Positions 1 to 6,221 of a DNA stretch of 20,474 bases are shown here, piece after piece (position 1 is the first letter of the stretch; every line of letters begins with the position of its first letter). The position numbers and the translations under genes are program-made. The DNA is from Candidatus Aenigmatarchaeota archaeon (GTDB taxonomy: Archaea > EX4484-52 > GLR71), in the NCBI GenBank assembly GCA_023134675.1, contig JAGLUQ010000001.1:1-20474 (forward strand), given 5' to 3'. The notes beneath the pieces are model-generated. The model was not told the DNA's origin. It made no database searches and was given only the letters and a program-made list of their open reading frames with translations.

Positions 1-66
1 GACAACGGGCGTAAATATATACGGCTTGCAAAAGATATCCGCCAGGAATATATAATTCCTGAATGA
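1..66 (+). CDS. C-terminal tail of an unidentified protein (5' end outside window)
   Basis: Frame 1 is open from the first base to a TGA at 64-66 and gives a 21-residue tail (DNGRKYIRLAKDIRQ..., ending IIPE). The mix of charged and aliphatic residues looks like real coding sequence. Just past the stop the base composition changes abruptly to T-rich non-coding DNA, which supports a true gene end. Too little is visible to name a family. It is the only plus-strand gene before the long gene-free stretch. Confidence 0.5.
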   Translation, partial: DNGRKYIRLAKDIRQEYIIPE

Positions 67-121
67 TTCTGTGCTCTTTTCCGTTCTTCTGTTATTTCTC
101 TGTTATCGTTGTCTTATGGTG

Positions 122-197
122 CTGTTATAACAGTGTTTCAACAGCATTTCAACAGCATTATGTTATAACATAACAGCAACACAACGTTGTTGCAACA
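122..197. repeat. Cluster of short perfect palindromes of the TGTTRYAACA type
   Basis: In 76 bp there are a 12-bp palindrome CTGTTATAACAG (122-133), a 16-bp palindrome TTATGTTATAACATAA (158-173), a 10-bp palindrome ACAACGTTGT (181-190) and TGTTGCAACA (188-197). Between them lie two half-site-like TTTCAACAGCA stretches (137-146 and 148-157). The same 10-mer family recurs in each unit of the tandem array and twice to the right of xerA (2529-2538 and 2569-2578). This looks like an array of sites for a dimeric DNA-binding protein; the protein is not known. Confidence 0.65.
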
Positions 198-424
198 TCT
201 ATTTTGTGTTGTTTTATCATCTCTGTTTTTATCCTGTATTGTTTTTTAGATGATATCTTTTTGTGGATGATCTAGATTTATCTGCTGTATATCTTTGTCT
301 TTTACTTGTCTTTGATATGTTCTTTTTATTCCTTTTTTGATTTAATATTTTGTGAGTTTTGTTCTGTATGTGCGGCAATCTAAAATTTTTTGTTTTTAAT
401 CTTTTCTTGTTTCTTTGTTTAATA

Positions 425-1090
425 TTGCCTGTTATTTCCTGTTGTAACAATGTTTTAACATCCTGATCTTTCTCTGTGTACTTGGTTCTTTCATCTTAGG
501 CGTTATTGTTGCATTTACATCCTCTATATCTATCCTTATCTTCTGTCTTTTTTGCCTGTTATTTCCTGTTGTAACAATGTTTTAACATCCTGGTCTTTCT
601 CTGTGTGCCTGGTTCTTTCATCTTAGGCGTTATTGTTGCATTTACATTCTCTATATCTATCCTTATCTTATAGCTTTTTTGCCTGTTATTTTCTGTTGTA
701 ACAATGTTTTAACATCCTGGTCTTTCTTCGTGTATCTGATTCTTTTATCTTGGGTGTTATTGTTGCATTTACATTCTCTATATCTATCCTTATCTTATAG
801 CTTTTTTGCCTGTTATTCTCTGTTGTAACAATGTTTTAACATCTTGATCTTTCTCTATGTATCTGGCTCTTTCAGCTTATGTGTTATTGTTGCATTTATC
901 TCCTCTGTACCTGTCCTTATCTATGACTTTTTTGCCTGTTATTTTCTGTTGTAGCAATGTTTTAACATCCTGGTCTTTCTCTCTCTTTCTTTCTTTTTTT
1001 CCCTCTCTATTTCGCTTATCATGTGTCTGGCTCTTTTATTTGGTGTTATTGTTGCATTTACCCCTACTTATCTACCCTAATCTTATGGTT
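425..1090. repeat. Five tandem ~127 bp repeats
   Basis: Units begin with TTGCCTGTTATT at 425, 552, 679, 806 and 932, so the spacing is 127, 127, 127 and 126. Each unit has the same order of blocks: TGTTGTAACA followed by ATGTTTTAACATC, a CT-rich block with CTGGTTCTTT or a variant, then TTATTGTTGCATTTAC, then TATCCTTATCTTA or a variant. The fifth unit is degenerate: TGTTGTAGCA replaces TGTTGTAACA, and a CT-rich insertion lengthens it. The period is not a multiple of three, so a repeated protein domain is ruled out. Units are too long and too uniform inside for CRISPR repeat-spacer structure. Confidence 0.85.
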
Positions 1091-1190
1091 TTTTCACATA
1101 TTTTCTCTTGTTTGCTCTATTGCTCTTGTTTTTATATCTCACTATATTACTATATCTTTATAGCTCTATATCTTTTTTTCTCATTTAACT

Positions 1191-1214
1191 CTCACATTTT
1201 GTGTGAGTTTTTTT
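1191..1214 (+). terminator. Hairpin followed by T-run
   Basis: CTCACA (1191-1196) pairs with TGTGAG (1202-1207) across a TTTTG loop and is followed by seven T. This would end a plus-strand transcript running through the tandem array. The left part, TTTAACTCTCACATTTT (1184-1200), recurs without the right arm at 1513-1529, next to the xerA stop. The stem is short and the surroundings are T-rich, so chance is possible. Confidence 0.3.
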
Positions 1215-1428
1215 AATGATGTAGTTTTATAGTTTTATATTGCTATTATTGTATATTGTTGTGTTTGTATTGTTCTATATTTTTATTATAATATATCTTT
1301 ATGTCTTTATTATTGTATATTATTATCTTACTATATATGTATCTCTATATCTCACTATATCAATATATGTTCCTGTGTTTTTGCATTTTTTGTGCAATCC
1401 TGACTAAGAAACCTAGTGTTTTTGCTGT

Positions 1429-1449
1429 AGATTGCATGTTTTCTGCAAT
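1429..1449. repeat. 21-bp hairpin repeat, left copy
   Basis: The sequence AGATTGCA, a TGTTTTC loop, then TGCAAT occurs here and identically at 2779-2799. ATTGCA pairs with TGCAAT across a 7-base loop. A related, weaker hairpin (TTGCA, 7 bases, TGCAA) lies at 1381-1397. The two identical copies bracket the xerA gene and its dif-like site, about 1.35 kb apart. Confidence 0.55.
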
Positions 1450-1531
1450 AATGTGCAGAAAGAAGCTCATATCTGCCTTCTTTTATGCCCTGATTTTTTG
1501 ATAAGAAAACTTTTTAACTCTCACATTTTTC

Positions 1532-2449
1532 CTAATTTTTTTTTGATGATAGCGGGTGGGCGCGATTGTATACGCTTTCTTTTCTCTTGTTTGTGACATG
1601 CATGTATATCTGTGTCGTCGATAAATTCGAGTGGCCCAGAAGCTCTTTTATTATCATTATGTCTGCGTCGTTCTGCAGGAGATGCGTGGCGAAAGAGTGC
1701 CTTAGCGTATGCGGTGTCACGTTTTTTGTCATGCCGCTTACATCTGCGTAATGCTTTACAATCCTCTGCACAGATCTTTGGGTAAGGCGATCTTTTTTTG
1801 TATTGATGAATAGCGCTTTTTCCATATCGTTCCTTGTTTTTAGGTATGCTTTTATCCTTTTGAGTGTGCCTTCATCTGCGTATACGATCCTGTCTTTTGA
1901 TCCTTTTCCTCTTATTATCTTTATGGCGTTCTCTTCTATATTTTCCCTGTTTAGGTTCACAAGCTCTGAGACCCGTATCCCGCAGGCGTACAGGAGCTGT
2001 ATTATTGACCTGTCACGCAGGTTCTCAATGGAGCTCAGAAGCTTTTTTGTCTCTTCAACAGACAGGAATTCAGGCAGTTTTTTTGCTATTTTGGGCAGAT
2101 CTATGTTCTCTGCGGCACTGCTGTTGTTTATCCTGAAGAAGCTTCTTATCGCGTTTAAGTGCCTGTGTATTGTTGTGCCTGTTGCTCCCGTGCCCTGTTG
2201 GAGGTAGACAAGATACTTCTTTATGTCTTCTTCTGTCGTCTCTTCCGGAGTTTTTTTTGTGAAGTTCATAAAGCGCTGTATTGTGTAGATGTAGCTGTCA
2301 AGAGTATTTTTTGAGTATCCTTTGAGATTTATCTCTGTCCTGAACCTGTCTATATATTCTTCTTTGTCGTGCATCCTGTTTTCACCTGTCTTTGCGTTTT
2401 TTGTTTTAGGTCTCTTGTTGCTGTTTTTGTGTTTCTGTTCGTGTCGCAT
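1532..2449 (-). CDS. xerA: XerA-type tyrosine recombinase (XerC/XerD family)
   Basis: Site-specific recombinase expected to resolve chromosome dimers at dif. The N-terminal core-binding (SAM-like) domain spans about residues 30-110 (IDRFRTEINLKGYSKNTLDSY). The catalytic domain has every expected residue in 305-aa numbering: R159 in GIRVSEL, K182 in RGKGSKD, H247-R250 in TPHTLRH, H273 in LGHSN and the nucleophile Y282 in TQIYMHV. Two starts are credible. The ATG at 2449 has a TATA box 27 bp upstream and would be leaderless, adding 25 basic residues. The ATG at 2374 (residue 26) has AGGTGA seven bases upstream and gives 280 aa, close to the usual archaeal XerA length. I favour 2374 for the main product. 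The gene sits alone, flanked by repeats, and its start overlaps the dif-like site. Confidence 0.93.
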   Translation of the reverse strand: MRHEQKHKNSNKRPKTKNAKTGENRMHDKEEYIDRFRTEINLKGYSKNTLDSYIYTIQRFMNFTKKTPEETTEEDIKKYLVYLQQGTGATGTTIHRHLNAIRSFFRINNSSAAENIDLPKIAKKLPEFLSVEETKKLLSSIENLRDRSIIQLLYACGIRVSELVNLNRENIEENAIKIIRGKGSKDRIVYADEGTLKRIKAYLKTRNDMEKALFINTKKDRLTQRSVQRIVKHYADVSGMTKNVTPHTLRHSFATHLLQNDADIMIIKELLGHSNLSTTQIYMHVTNKRKESVYNRAHPLSSKKN

Positions 2450-2468
2450 AATATAGATTATGCGACGT
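2441..2468. other. dif: dif-like recombination site (two 11-bp arms, 6-bp centre)
   Basis: GTCGCATAAT (2443-2452) and ATTATGCGAC (2457-2466) are perfect inverted repeats around ATAG. Taken as 11+6+11, the arms are 2441-2451 and 2458-2468 with TATAGA between them. That is the geometry of Xer dif sites, and the inner parts CGCATAA and TTATG match the E. coli dif arms as I remember them (19 of 28 positions overall). It lies over the xerA upstream ATG and the predicted transcription start. An ordinary operator palindrome is the main alternative. Confidence 0.65.
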
Positions 2469-2472
2469 AGAT

Positions 2473-2480
2473 ATTATATA
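2473..2480 (-). promoter_or_regulatory. TATA box of xerA
   Basis: On the minus strand TATATAAT is centred about 27 bp before the ATG at 2449, so transcription should begin near 2450, inside the dif-like palindrome. A recombinase bound at the palindrome could therefore occlude its own promoter. The autoregulation is inference. Confidence 0.5.
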
Positions 2481-2778
2481 GATTTTTCGGGCTTATATGC
2501 TTTTTGGTGCTGCAGTTGCTGTTTTTGCTGTTATAACATTGTTTTTCTGTTTTTTTCTGTTTTTTTTGTGTTGCAACATTGTTATGATGCAGATTTTTTT
2601 GTTTTTTTCATTTATTTTATTTTTAGGCACTATGGTCTGTTTTTTTGTCAAAATGAGTTATTAGGCACTATGTGTTTTTTATTGTATATTTTTTGATATC
2701 ATTTTTATTTTTAGGCACCAATTGGTTTTAATTATTATTTTTGCTTTTGTTCTAAAAATAGGGTAGGTTATCTTATTG

Positions 2779-2799
2779 AGATTGCATGTTTTCTGCAAT
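2779..2799. repeat. 21-bp hairpin repeat, right copy
   Basis: Identical to 1429-1449. Here the stem is seven pairs, GATTGCA with TGCAATC, because the following base is C. It lies on the other side of the xerA/dif module from its twin. Confidence 0.55.
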
Positions 2800-2862
2800 C
2801 TGTCAGAAATGGTAGTTAGGCACCAGTATATTCGGTACCATATCTAATTATAGATAATTAAA

Positions 2863-3249
2863 CTAATTATCAAATTCTATCCGGTCGCCGATAGCGAATC
2901 TTTTATTCTTAGCTAGTCCGCTTTCGATTTCAAGGACATATCTGCAACTTTCTTTTGGTATATATAGTTTCCATGTTCCTGGTTTCAGTATCTTTATCGG
3001 TGCTGCGTTATATATAATATCTACTACTGTTTTTGATCTGTCTATGAAAACCAGATCCAGGCCGTATCGCATGAAAGGCATCCATATGGCTGTCCTGCTG
3101 TCGTTTGGTGATTTCATCAGCATTCTTCCTGATCTGCTGAACATGAGGCCTTTTGTGTTTTTTAGAATTGATCCTGAATATATCACTTTGTCTATTATTG
3201 TCTTTCTGCTTGCGTTTCTTATGCTTATCGTGTCTTTGATTGTAATCAC
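2863..3249 (-). CDS. DUF192 (UPF0127) family protein
   Basis: The C-terminal ~105 residues fit the DUF192 family: KGLMFSRSGRMLM near the start, then AIWMPFMRYGLDLVFIDRSKTVVDI, and a close with YVLEIESGLAKNKRFAIGDRIEF. The frame is open upstream to 3336, but that would overlap trmI by 91 bases and add sequence unlike the family. I chose the GTG at 3249, whose GTGA overlaps the trmI TGA stop (3246-3248) and suggests translational coupling. That gives 128 aa. I see no signal peptide or membrane segment. The biochemical role of DUF192 is not settled. It is the last gene of the uppS-trmI-DUF192 string. Confidence 0.8.
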   Translation of the reverse strand: MITIKDTISIRNASRKTIIDKVIYSGSILKNTKGLMFSRSGRMLMKSPNDSRTAIWMPFMRYGLDLVFIDRSKTVVDIIYNAAPIKILKPGTWKLYIPKESCRYVLEIESGLAKNKRFAIGDRIEFDN

Positions 3250-4016
3250 ATCTTTTTTGATGTTCTTTTTCCCAGATATCTTGCAAATACAAGAAAGCCT
3301 GTGTGTCCAAGCATATCGGTCTTTGGTCTTATGCATTTATCGTGCTCCCAGTCTCTTATGATGCATTCCCGAAACATTATGTTTGCAAATCCGAGCTTCT
3401 CAAGTGTTTCTATGGCTGATGTACTTTGTTCAATGCAAGGTGAATATACAGTTATACGGCCTCCAATCTTTAGATTTTTTGTTATATGTGGGATTGTTTC
3501 TTCAGGTTTTGGCATATCAAGCACAATGACATCAAAGTCTTTACCTTTTTCATCTTTTATGTCGCCAGGTTTTACTTCAACATTTTTCATATTCATATTC
3601 TTTATGTTTCCTGTGCATATTCTGTAATGTTTTTCGTTCTTTTCCCAGCTTACGACGCTTTTTGCTATATTGCTTAGGTATGATGTAAGAAATGCTGAGC
3701 CGCATCCTGCTTCCAATACTTTTGTCTCTTTTCCTATGCCGCAGAAGCTTATTATCATTCCAACATCTTTGGGGTGTATAATTTGCGGTCCGCGTTTGAG
3801 GCTTTTTGCCAGAAGATCCCTGAAATCAGGTTCAAGCACAAGAAATTCATCACCGCTTGTGGTCTTGTATCTTTTTCCGTAATCTTTGCCTATTATGTCT
3901 TTCAATGAGAATGCGCCGTACTGGGAGTGGAATGTGCGAAGCTCAATGTCTATGAGGTAGGAGTTTCCTGAATCATGCATTATTATTGCCTGATCCCCTT
4001 CTTTTATTTTTGCCAT
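3246..4016 (-). CDS. trmI: tRNA (adenine-N1)-methyltransferase, TrmI/GCD14 family
   Basis: SAM-dependent enzyme that makes m1A at tRNA position 58 (57/58 in archaea), acting as a tetramer in the cytoplasm. The N-terminal small beta domain covers about residues 1-75. GPQIIHPKDVGMI (76-88) is the family hallmark. Methyltransferase motif I is VLEAGCGSAFLT (100-111), the catalytic motif is LDMPKPEE (166-173), and the C-terminal signature is RPKTDMLGHTGFLVFAR (230-246). The length of 256 aa is normal. The ATG lies two bases after the uppS stop, and the 3' end overlaps the DUF192 start, so the three genes should be co-transcribed. Confidence 0.95.
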   Translation of the reverse strand: MAKIKEGDQAIIMHDSGNSYLIDIELRTFHSQYGAFSLKDIIGKDYGKRYKTTSGDEFLVLEPDFRDLLAKSLKRGPQIIHPKDVGMIISFCGIGKETKVLEAGCGSAFLTSYLSNIAKSVVSWEKNEKHYRICTGNIKNMNMKNVEVKPGDIKDEKGKDFDVIVLDMPKPEETIPHITKNLKIGGRITVYSPCIEQSTSAIETLEKLGFANIMFRECIIRDWEHDKCIRPKTDMLGHTGFLVFARYLGKRTSKKM

Positions 4017-4018
4017 AT

Positions 4019-4720
4019 CTATCTTCCGTATCTTCTTTTTCTTTTTGAGAACTCTTCTATGCAGCCTTTGAATTCTTCTTCTTCCAGTTCGGGCCAGAGT
4101 GTGTCAGTGAAGAAAAGTTCGCTGTATGTTGACTGCCATATTAGGAAATCTGACAGTCTTTTTTCACCGCCTGTGCGGATTATCATGTCAGGTTCGCTTT
4201 TTAGGGAGAGGTGTTTGCTTAAAATGCCTGTGTCTATACTGTCAATCTCTATCTTCCCTTCTTTTGCGAGAACTGCAATCTCTTTTACAGCATCTGTAAT
4301 CTCTTTCCTTCCACTGTATGCTATCGCGAAGTTTACTGTGAAACTTTTGTAGTTTTTTGTGGAATCTGTAATCTCTGCAATGGATTTTTGGATGTTTTCG
4401 GGAAGTATTTCTGTATGGCCTATGAAATTTATCTTAATCTTGTTATTATGGATATCTTTCCTGAATTCTTCATCGGCCAGCTCTTTTTCAAAAAGCTCCA
4501 TCAGTGTGTTGAATTCTTTTTTCGGTCTGTTGAAGTTGTCAAGCGACAAGGTGTATAGCGTTATCTCTTTTATGCCTGCTTTTTTGCTCCATTCCATCAC
4601 AGATCTTACCTTTTCAGCGCCCCATTCATGGCCTTTCCAGGGCTGTTTCATCAGTTTTTTGGCAAACCTGCGGTTGCCGTCCATGATTATGCCAATATGT
4701 TTTGGTGTATTCTTGTCCAT
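4019..4720 (-). CDS. uppS: cis-prenyltransferase (UppS / polyprenyl diphosphate synthase family)
   Basis: Condenses isopentenyl diphosphate in cis to make the long polyprenyl diphosphate used, as phosphate or dolichol-like carrier, for glycan assembly at the membrane. All family regions are present: HIGIIMDGNRRFA with catalytic D14, TLYTLSLDNFNRP (54-66, with LDNFNRP where many members have ENW.RP), NFAIAYSGRKEI (130-141), and PDMIIRTGGEKRLSDF continuing to LIWQSTYSELFF (177-204), which binds diphosphate and magnesium. The length of 233 aa is typical. The ATG at 4720 has only a weak ribosome site (GGTCGG). It is first in the uppS-trmI-DUF192 group and 80 bp below yjbQ. Confidence 0.95.
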   Translation of the reverse strand: MDKNTPKHIGIIMDGNRRFAKKLMKQPWKGHEWGAEKVRSVMEWSKKAGIKEITLYTLSLDNFNRPKKEFNTLMELFEKELADEEFRKDIHNNKIKINFIGHTEILPENIQKSIAEITDSTKNYKSFTVNFAIAYSGRKEITDAVKEIAVLAKEGKIEIDSIDTGILSKHLSLKSEPDMIIRTGGEKRLSDFLIWQSTYSELFFTDTLWPELEEEEFKGCIEEFSKRKRRYGR

Positions 4721-4770
4721 AAAACCGACCAGAAGCAGAATCTGTATAAGATAATATTAATTATTCATAG

Positions 4771-4781
4771 TTTTATATATG
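4771..4781 (-). promoter_or_regulatory. Probable TATA box for uppS-trmI-DUF192
   Basis: The minus strand reads CATATATAAAA about 55 bp before the uppS ATG, predicting a start near 4750 and a ~30-base leader. It sits in the 80-bp gap below the yjbQ stop, so the three genes can be expressed apart from yjbQ. Confidence 0.4.
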
Positions 4782-4800
4782 TTTTGATTCTTTTTGCTTG

Positions 4801-5220
4801 TTATTTCCCAATAACTTTCACAAGCACTATCCTTTCCCTTGCAGGCACATCAAAGTCTATGAATACTATCTGCTGCCAGGTGCCGAGATATGGCTTTCCA
4901 TCTTCTATAGGTACTGTGAGTTCCGGTTTTATGAACATGGATCTTATATGGCTCTTGCCGTTTTCATCATTCCATGTCTTGTGGTGCTCGTAATCTATAT
5001 TCGAGGGGGCTATCTTTTCAAGGGCTGCCCTGAAATCCTTCTTCAGCCCGGGTTCAAACTCCATCGTAGTGATGCCGCAGGTGGAACCTGCCGAGAAAAT
5101 GTTTACTATGCCGTCTTTTATCATACTGTCTTTCACTATCTTTGAGATATCTTCAGTGATGTCTTTTATGTCCAGGTCGTTTCCTGTTGGAATGCTGATC
5201 TTTCCTGTGAATATATCCAT
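4801..5220 (-). CDS. yjbQ: YjbQ / UPF0047 family protein
   Basis: Matches the YjbQ family, sometimes annotated as secondary thiamine-phosphate synthase from complementation work; the physiological role is uncertain. Family features visible: DGIVNIFSAGSTCGITTMEF (36-55), YEHHKTWNDENGKSHIRS (77-94) with the conserved His and Asn residues, and PIEDGKPYLGTWQQIVFIDF (104-123), ending in DVPARER. The length of 139 aa is typical. No ribosome site precedes the ATG, which lies 27 bp below the shared TTTAAA element, so the mRNA is probably leaderless. It diverges from the prepilin peptidase gene across only 51 bp. Confidence 0.92.
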   Translation of the reverse strand: MDIFTGKISIPTGNDLDIKDITEDISKIVKDSMIKDGIVNIFSAGSTCGITTMEFEPGLKKDFRAALEKIAPSNIDYEHHKTWNDENGKSHIRSMFIKPELTVPIEDGKPYLGTWQQIVFIDFDVPARERIVLVKVIGK

Positions 5221-5244
5221 ATTACGCTTATATGAATCAATCTA

Positions 5245-5250
5245 TTTAAA
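5245..5250. promoter_or_regulatory. Shared bidirectional TATA element between yjbQ and the prepilin peptidase gene
   Basis: The 51-bp divergent spacer holds one good TATA core, the self-complementary TTTAAA in CTATTTAAATC. Its centre is about 27 bp from the yjbQ ATG and 25 bp from the peptidase ATG, both at the spacing expected for leaderless archaeal transcripts. Neither gene has a ribosome site. Confidence 0.5.
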
Positions 5251-5271
5251 TCTTGGAACTCTATTTCTTTC

Positions 5272-6162
5272 ATGTTTGAGTATATAATTCTTGCTATCGC
5301 ATTGTTAGGCACCGGGCTTGCAGGCTGGCAGGATCTCAAGACATCTGGCGTTGAGGACAAGTATCCTGTTTTTATAGGCGTCAGCGGGATACTGATACAT
5401 CTGGCCAATTCTTATCTTACAGGGGTATGGTCTGGCTTTTATCACAGCATAATTATCGGTCTTGCGTTTCTTGCTTTCGGTTATATCATGTATTTTGCAA
5501 ATCAGTGGGGTGAGGCTGATGTACTGATACTTGGCGCTCTCGGCTTTCTTATACCTGGATCCCTGTCTATATTTGCAATAAGCGTGCCTTTTCCCTATTA
5601 TGCTGCTATATTTCTTGCTACAGTCTTCATTGTAGGCGGGATATATTCGCTGCTATACAGCTTTGTCCTCGCTTTGAGGACTCCTGGGTTTGCGGCCAGG
5701 TTTTCAGGGACTCTTGAGTCCTATTCTGGCCGTTTCCTTAACCTGTCTGTCATACTTTTCATAATATCTATTCTTGCAGTAAGGTATGTTCAGGACAATT
5801 TCTATTTCCTGAGCGATATATTGCTCAGGCAGACTTTTGTGCTTTATCTCTTTTTTGCGGCAGGGTTTGTCCTTGTGTCTTTCTCTAAAGCTATAGACTC
5901 TTTTGTCTTTCGCAAGGAGGTTGATACATCAGATCTCTGTGAGGGGGATGTGCTTGCCGAGAAGATAGAGACCAAGGACTCTTCTTATTCTAAAAAGCTG
6001 TCCGGCAAGCTTTTCATCGGCCTTGAGACAGAAGATATAGAATTTATAAGAAAGACAAGGAAAAAGGTCTGGATAAAGGAAGGAATCCCGTTTGTGCCTA
6101 CATTTTTCTTTTCTGTCATCTTTGTGTGGCTTTTTGGGAATGTGTTCTCTTTTTTGCTTTGA
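5272..6162 (+). CDS. Archaeal A24-family prepilin/preflagellin peptidase
   Basis: Membrane aspartyl protease that trims class III signal peptides of archaeal pilins and archaellins. Catalytic Asp D21 sits in GWQDLKTSGVEDKYP after the first membrane helix. The second, D83, is in GEAD (80-83), the archaeal form of GxGD. Hydrophobic segments lie near residues 3-19, 33-50, 57-77, 84-103, 108-133, 157-171, 185-202 and 276-295. A soluble stretch (about 206-270) precedes the C-terminal GIPFVPTFFF, as in archaeal members. The length of 296 aa fits the EppA/FlaK-like group. No pilin, archaellin or secretion ATPase gene is in the window, so its substrates are encoded elsewhere. Confidence 0.88.
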   Translation: MFEYIILAIALLGTGLAGWQDLKTSGVEDKYPVFIGVSGILIHLANSYLTGVWSGFYHSIIIGLAFLAFGYIMYFANQWGEADVLILGALGFLIPGSLSIFAISVPFPYYAAIFLATVFIVGGIYSLLYSFVLALRTPGFAARFSGTLESYSGRFLNLSVILFIISILAVRYVQDNFYFLSDILLRQTFVLYLFFAAGFVLVSFSKAIDSFVFRKEVDTSDLCEGDVLAEKIETKDSSYSKKLSGKLFIGLETEDIEFIRKTRKKVWIKEGIPFVPTFFFSVIFVWLFGNVFSFLL

Positions 6163-6192
6163 TGTTTGTGTAGGCATAAGCGGTACTGTAAA

Positions 6193-6200
6193 TTTATATA
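6193..6200 (+). promoter_or_regulatory. TATA box for the 180-aa orphan gene
   Basis: TTTATATA is centred 25-26 bp before the ATG at 6222, indicating a leaderless transcript. No ribosome site is present in the TAATAAATAAT before the ATG. Confidence 0.6.
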
Positions 6201-6221
6201 TCTGTTTTTTTAATAAATAAT

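Larger units (their letters stand above)
67..1531. other. Long gene-free, T-rich stretch
   Basis: About 1.46 kb without a credible gene. The plus strand is dominated by T. Open frames here translate to Leu/Ser/Phe-rich or Lys/Asn-rich low-complexity sequence without a ribosome site. It contains the palindrome cluster (122-197), five ~127 bp tandem repeats (425 to about 1090), a terminator-like hairpin (1191-1214), and short repeats shared with the far side of xerA. Its place beside a recombinase and a dif-like site suggests a chromosomal landmark rather than random spacer. That role is inference. Confidence 0.7.
2469..2862. other. Gene-free stretch with short repeats between xerA and the DUF192 gene
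   Basis: T-rich, with no credible gene. It holds two TGTTRYAACA palindromes (2529-2538 and 2569-2578), four copies of TTAGGCAC starting at 2623, 2661, 2711 and 2816 (each followed by TATG or CA), and the right copy of the 21-bp hairpin repeat (2779-2799). Confidence 0.65.

Noticed and set aside
229..450. Minus-strand 73-codon frame rich in Lys and Asn
   Set aside because: Its composition is just the complement of T-rich DNA; it starts inside the first tandem repeat and resembles no family.
425..1090. Tandem array considered as a CRISPR array
   Set aside because: The whole ~127 bp unit is repeated, with no unique spacers; repeats are far too long and no cas gene is present.
857..1501. Plus-strand open frames of 119 and 66 codons in the T-rich stretch
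   Set aside because: Products are Leu/Ser/Phe/Tyr-rich low complexity, have no ribosome site, and the first runs across tandem repeats whose 127-bp period breaks any frame.
3250..3336. Longer DUF192 frame beginning at 3336
   Set aside because: The added residues overlap trmI and are unlike the family; the GTG coupled to the trmI stop is more economical.
5305..5313. TTAGGCACC inside the prepilin peptidase gene as another member of the TTAGGCAC repeat
   Set aside because: It is coding sequence in an isolated place and can occur by chance.
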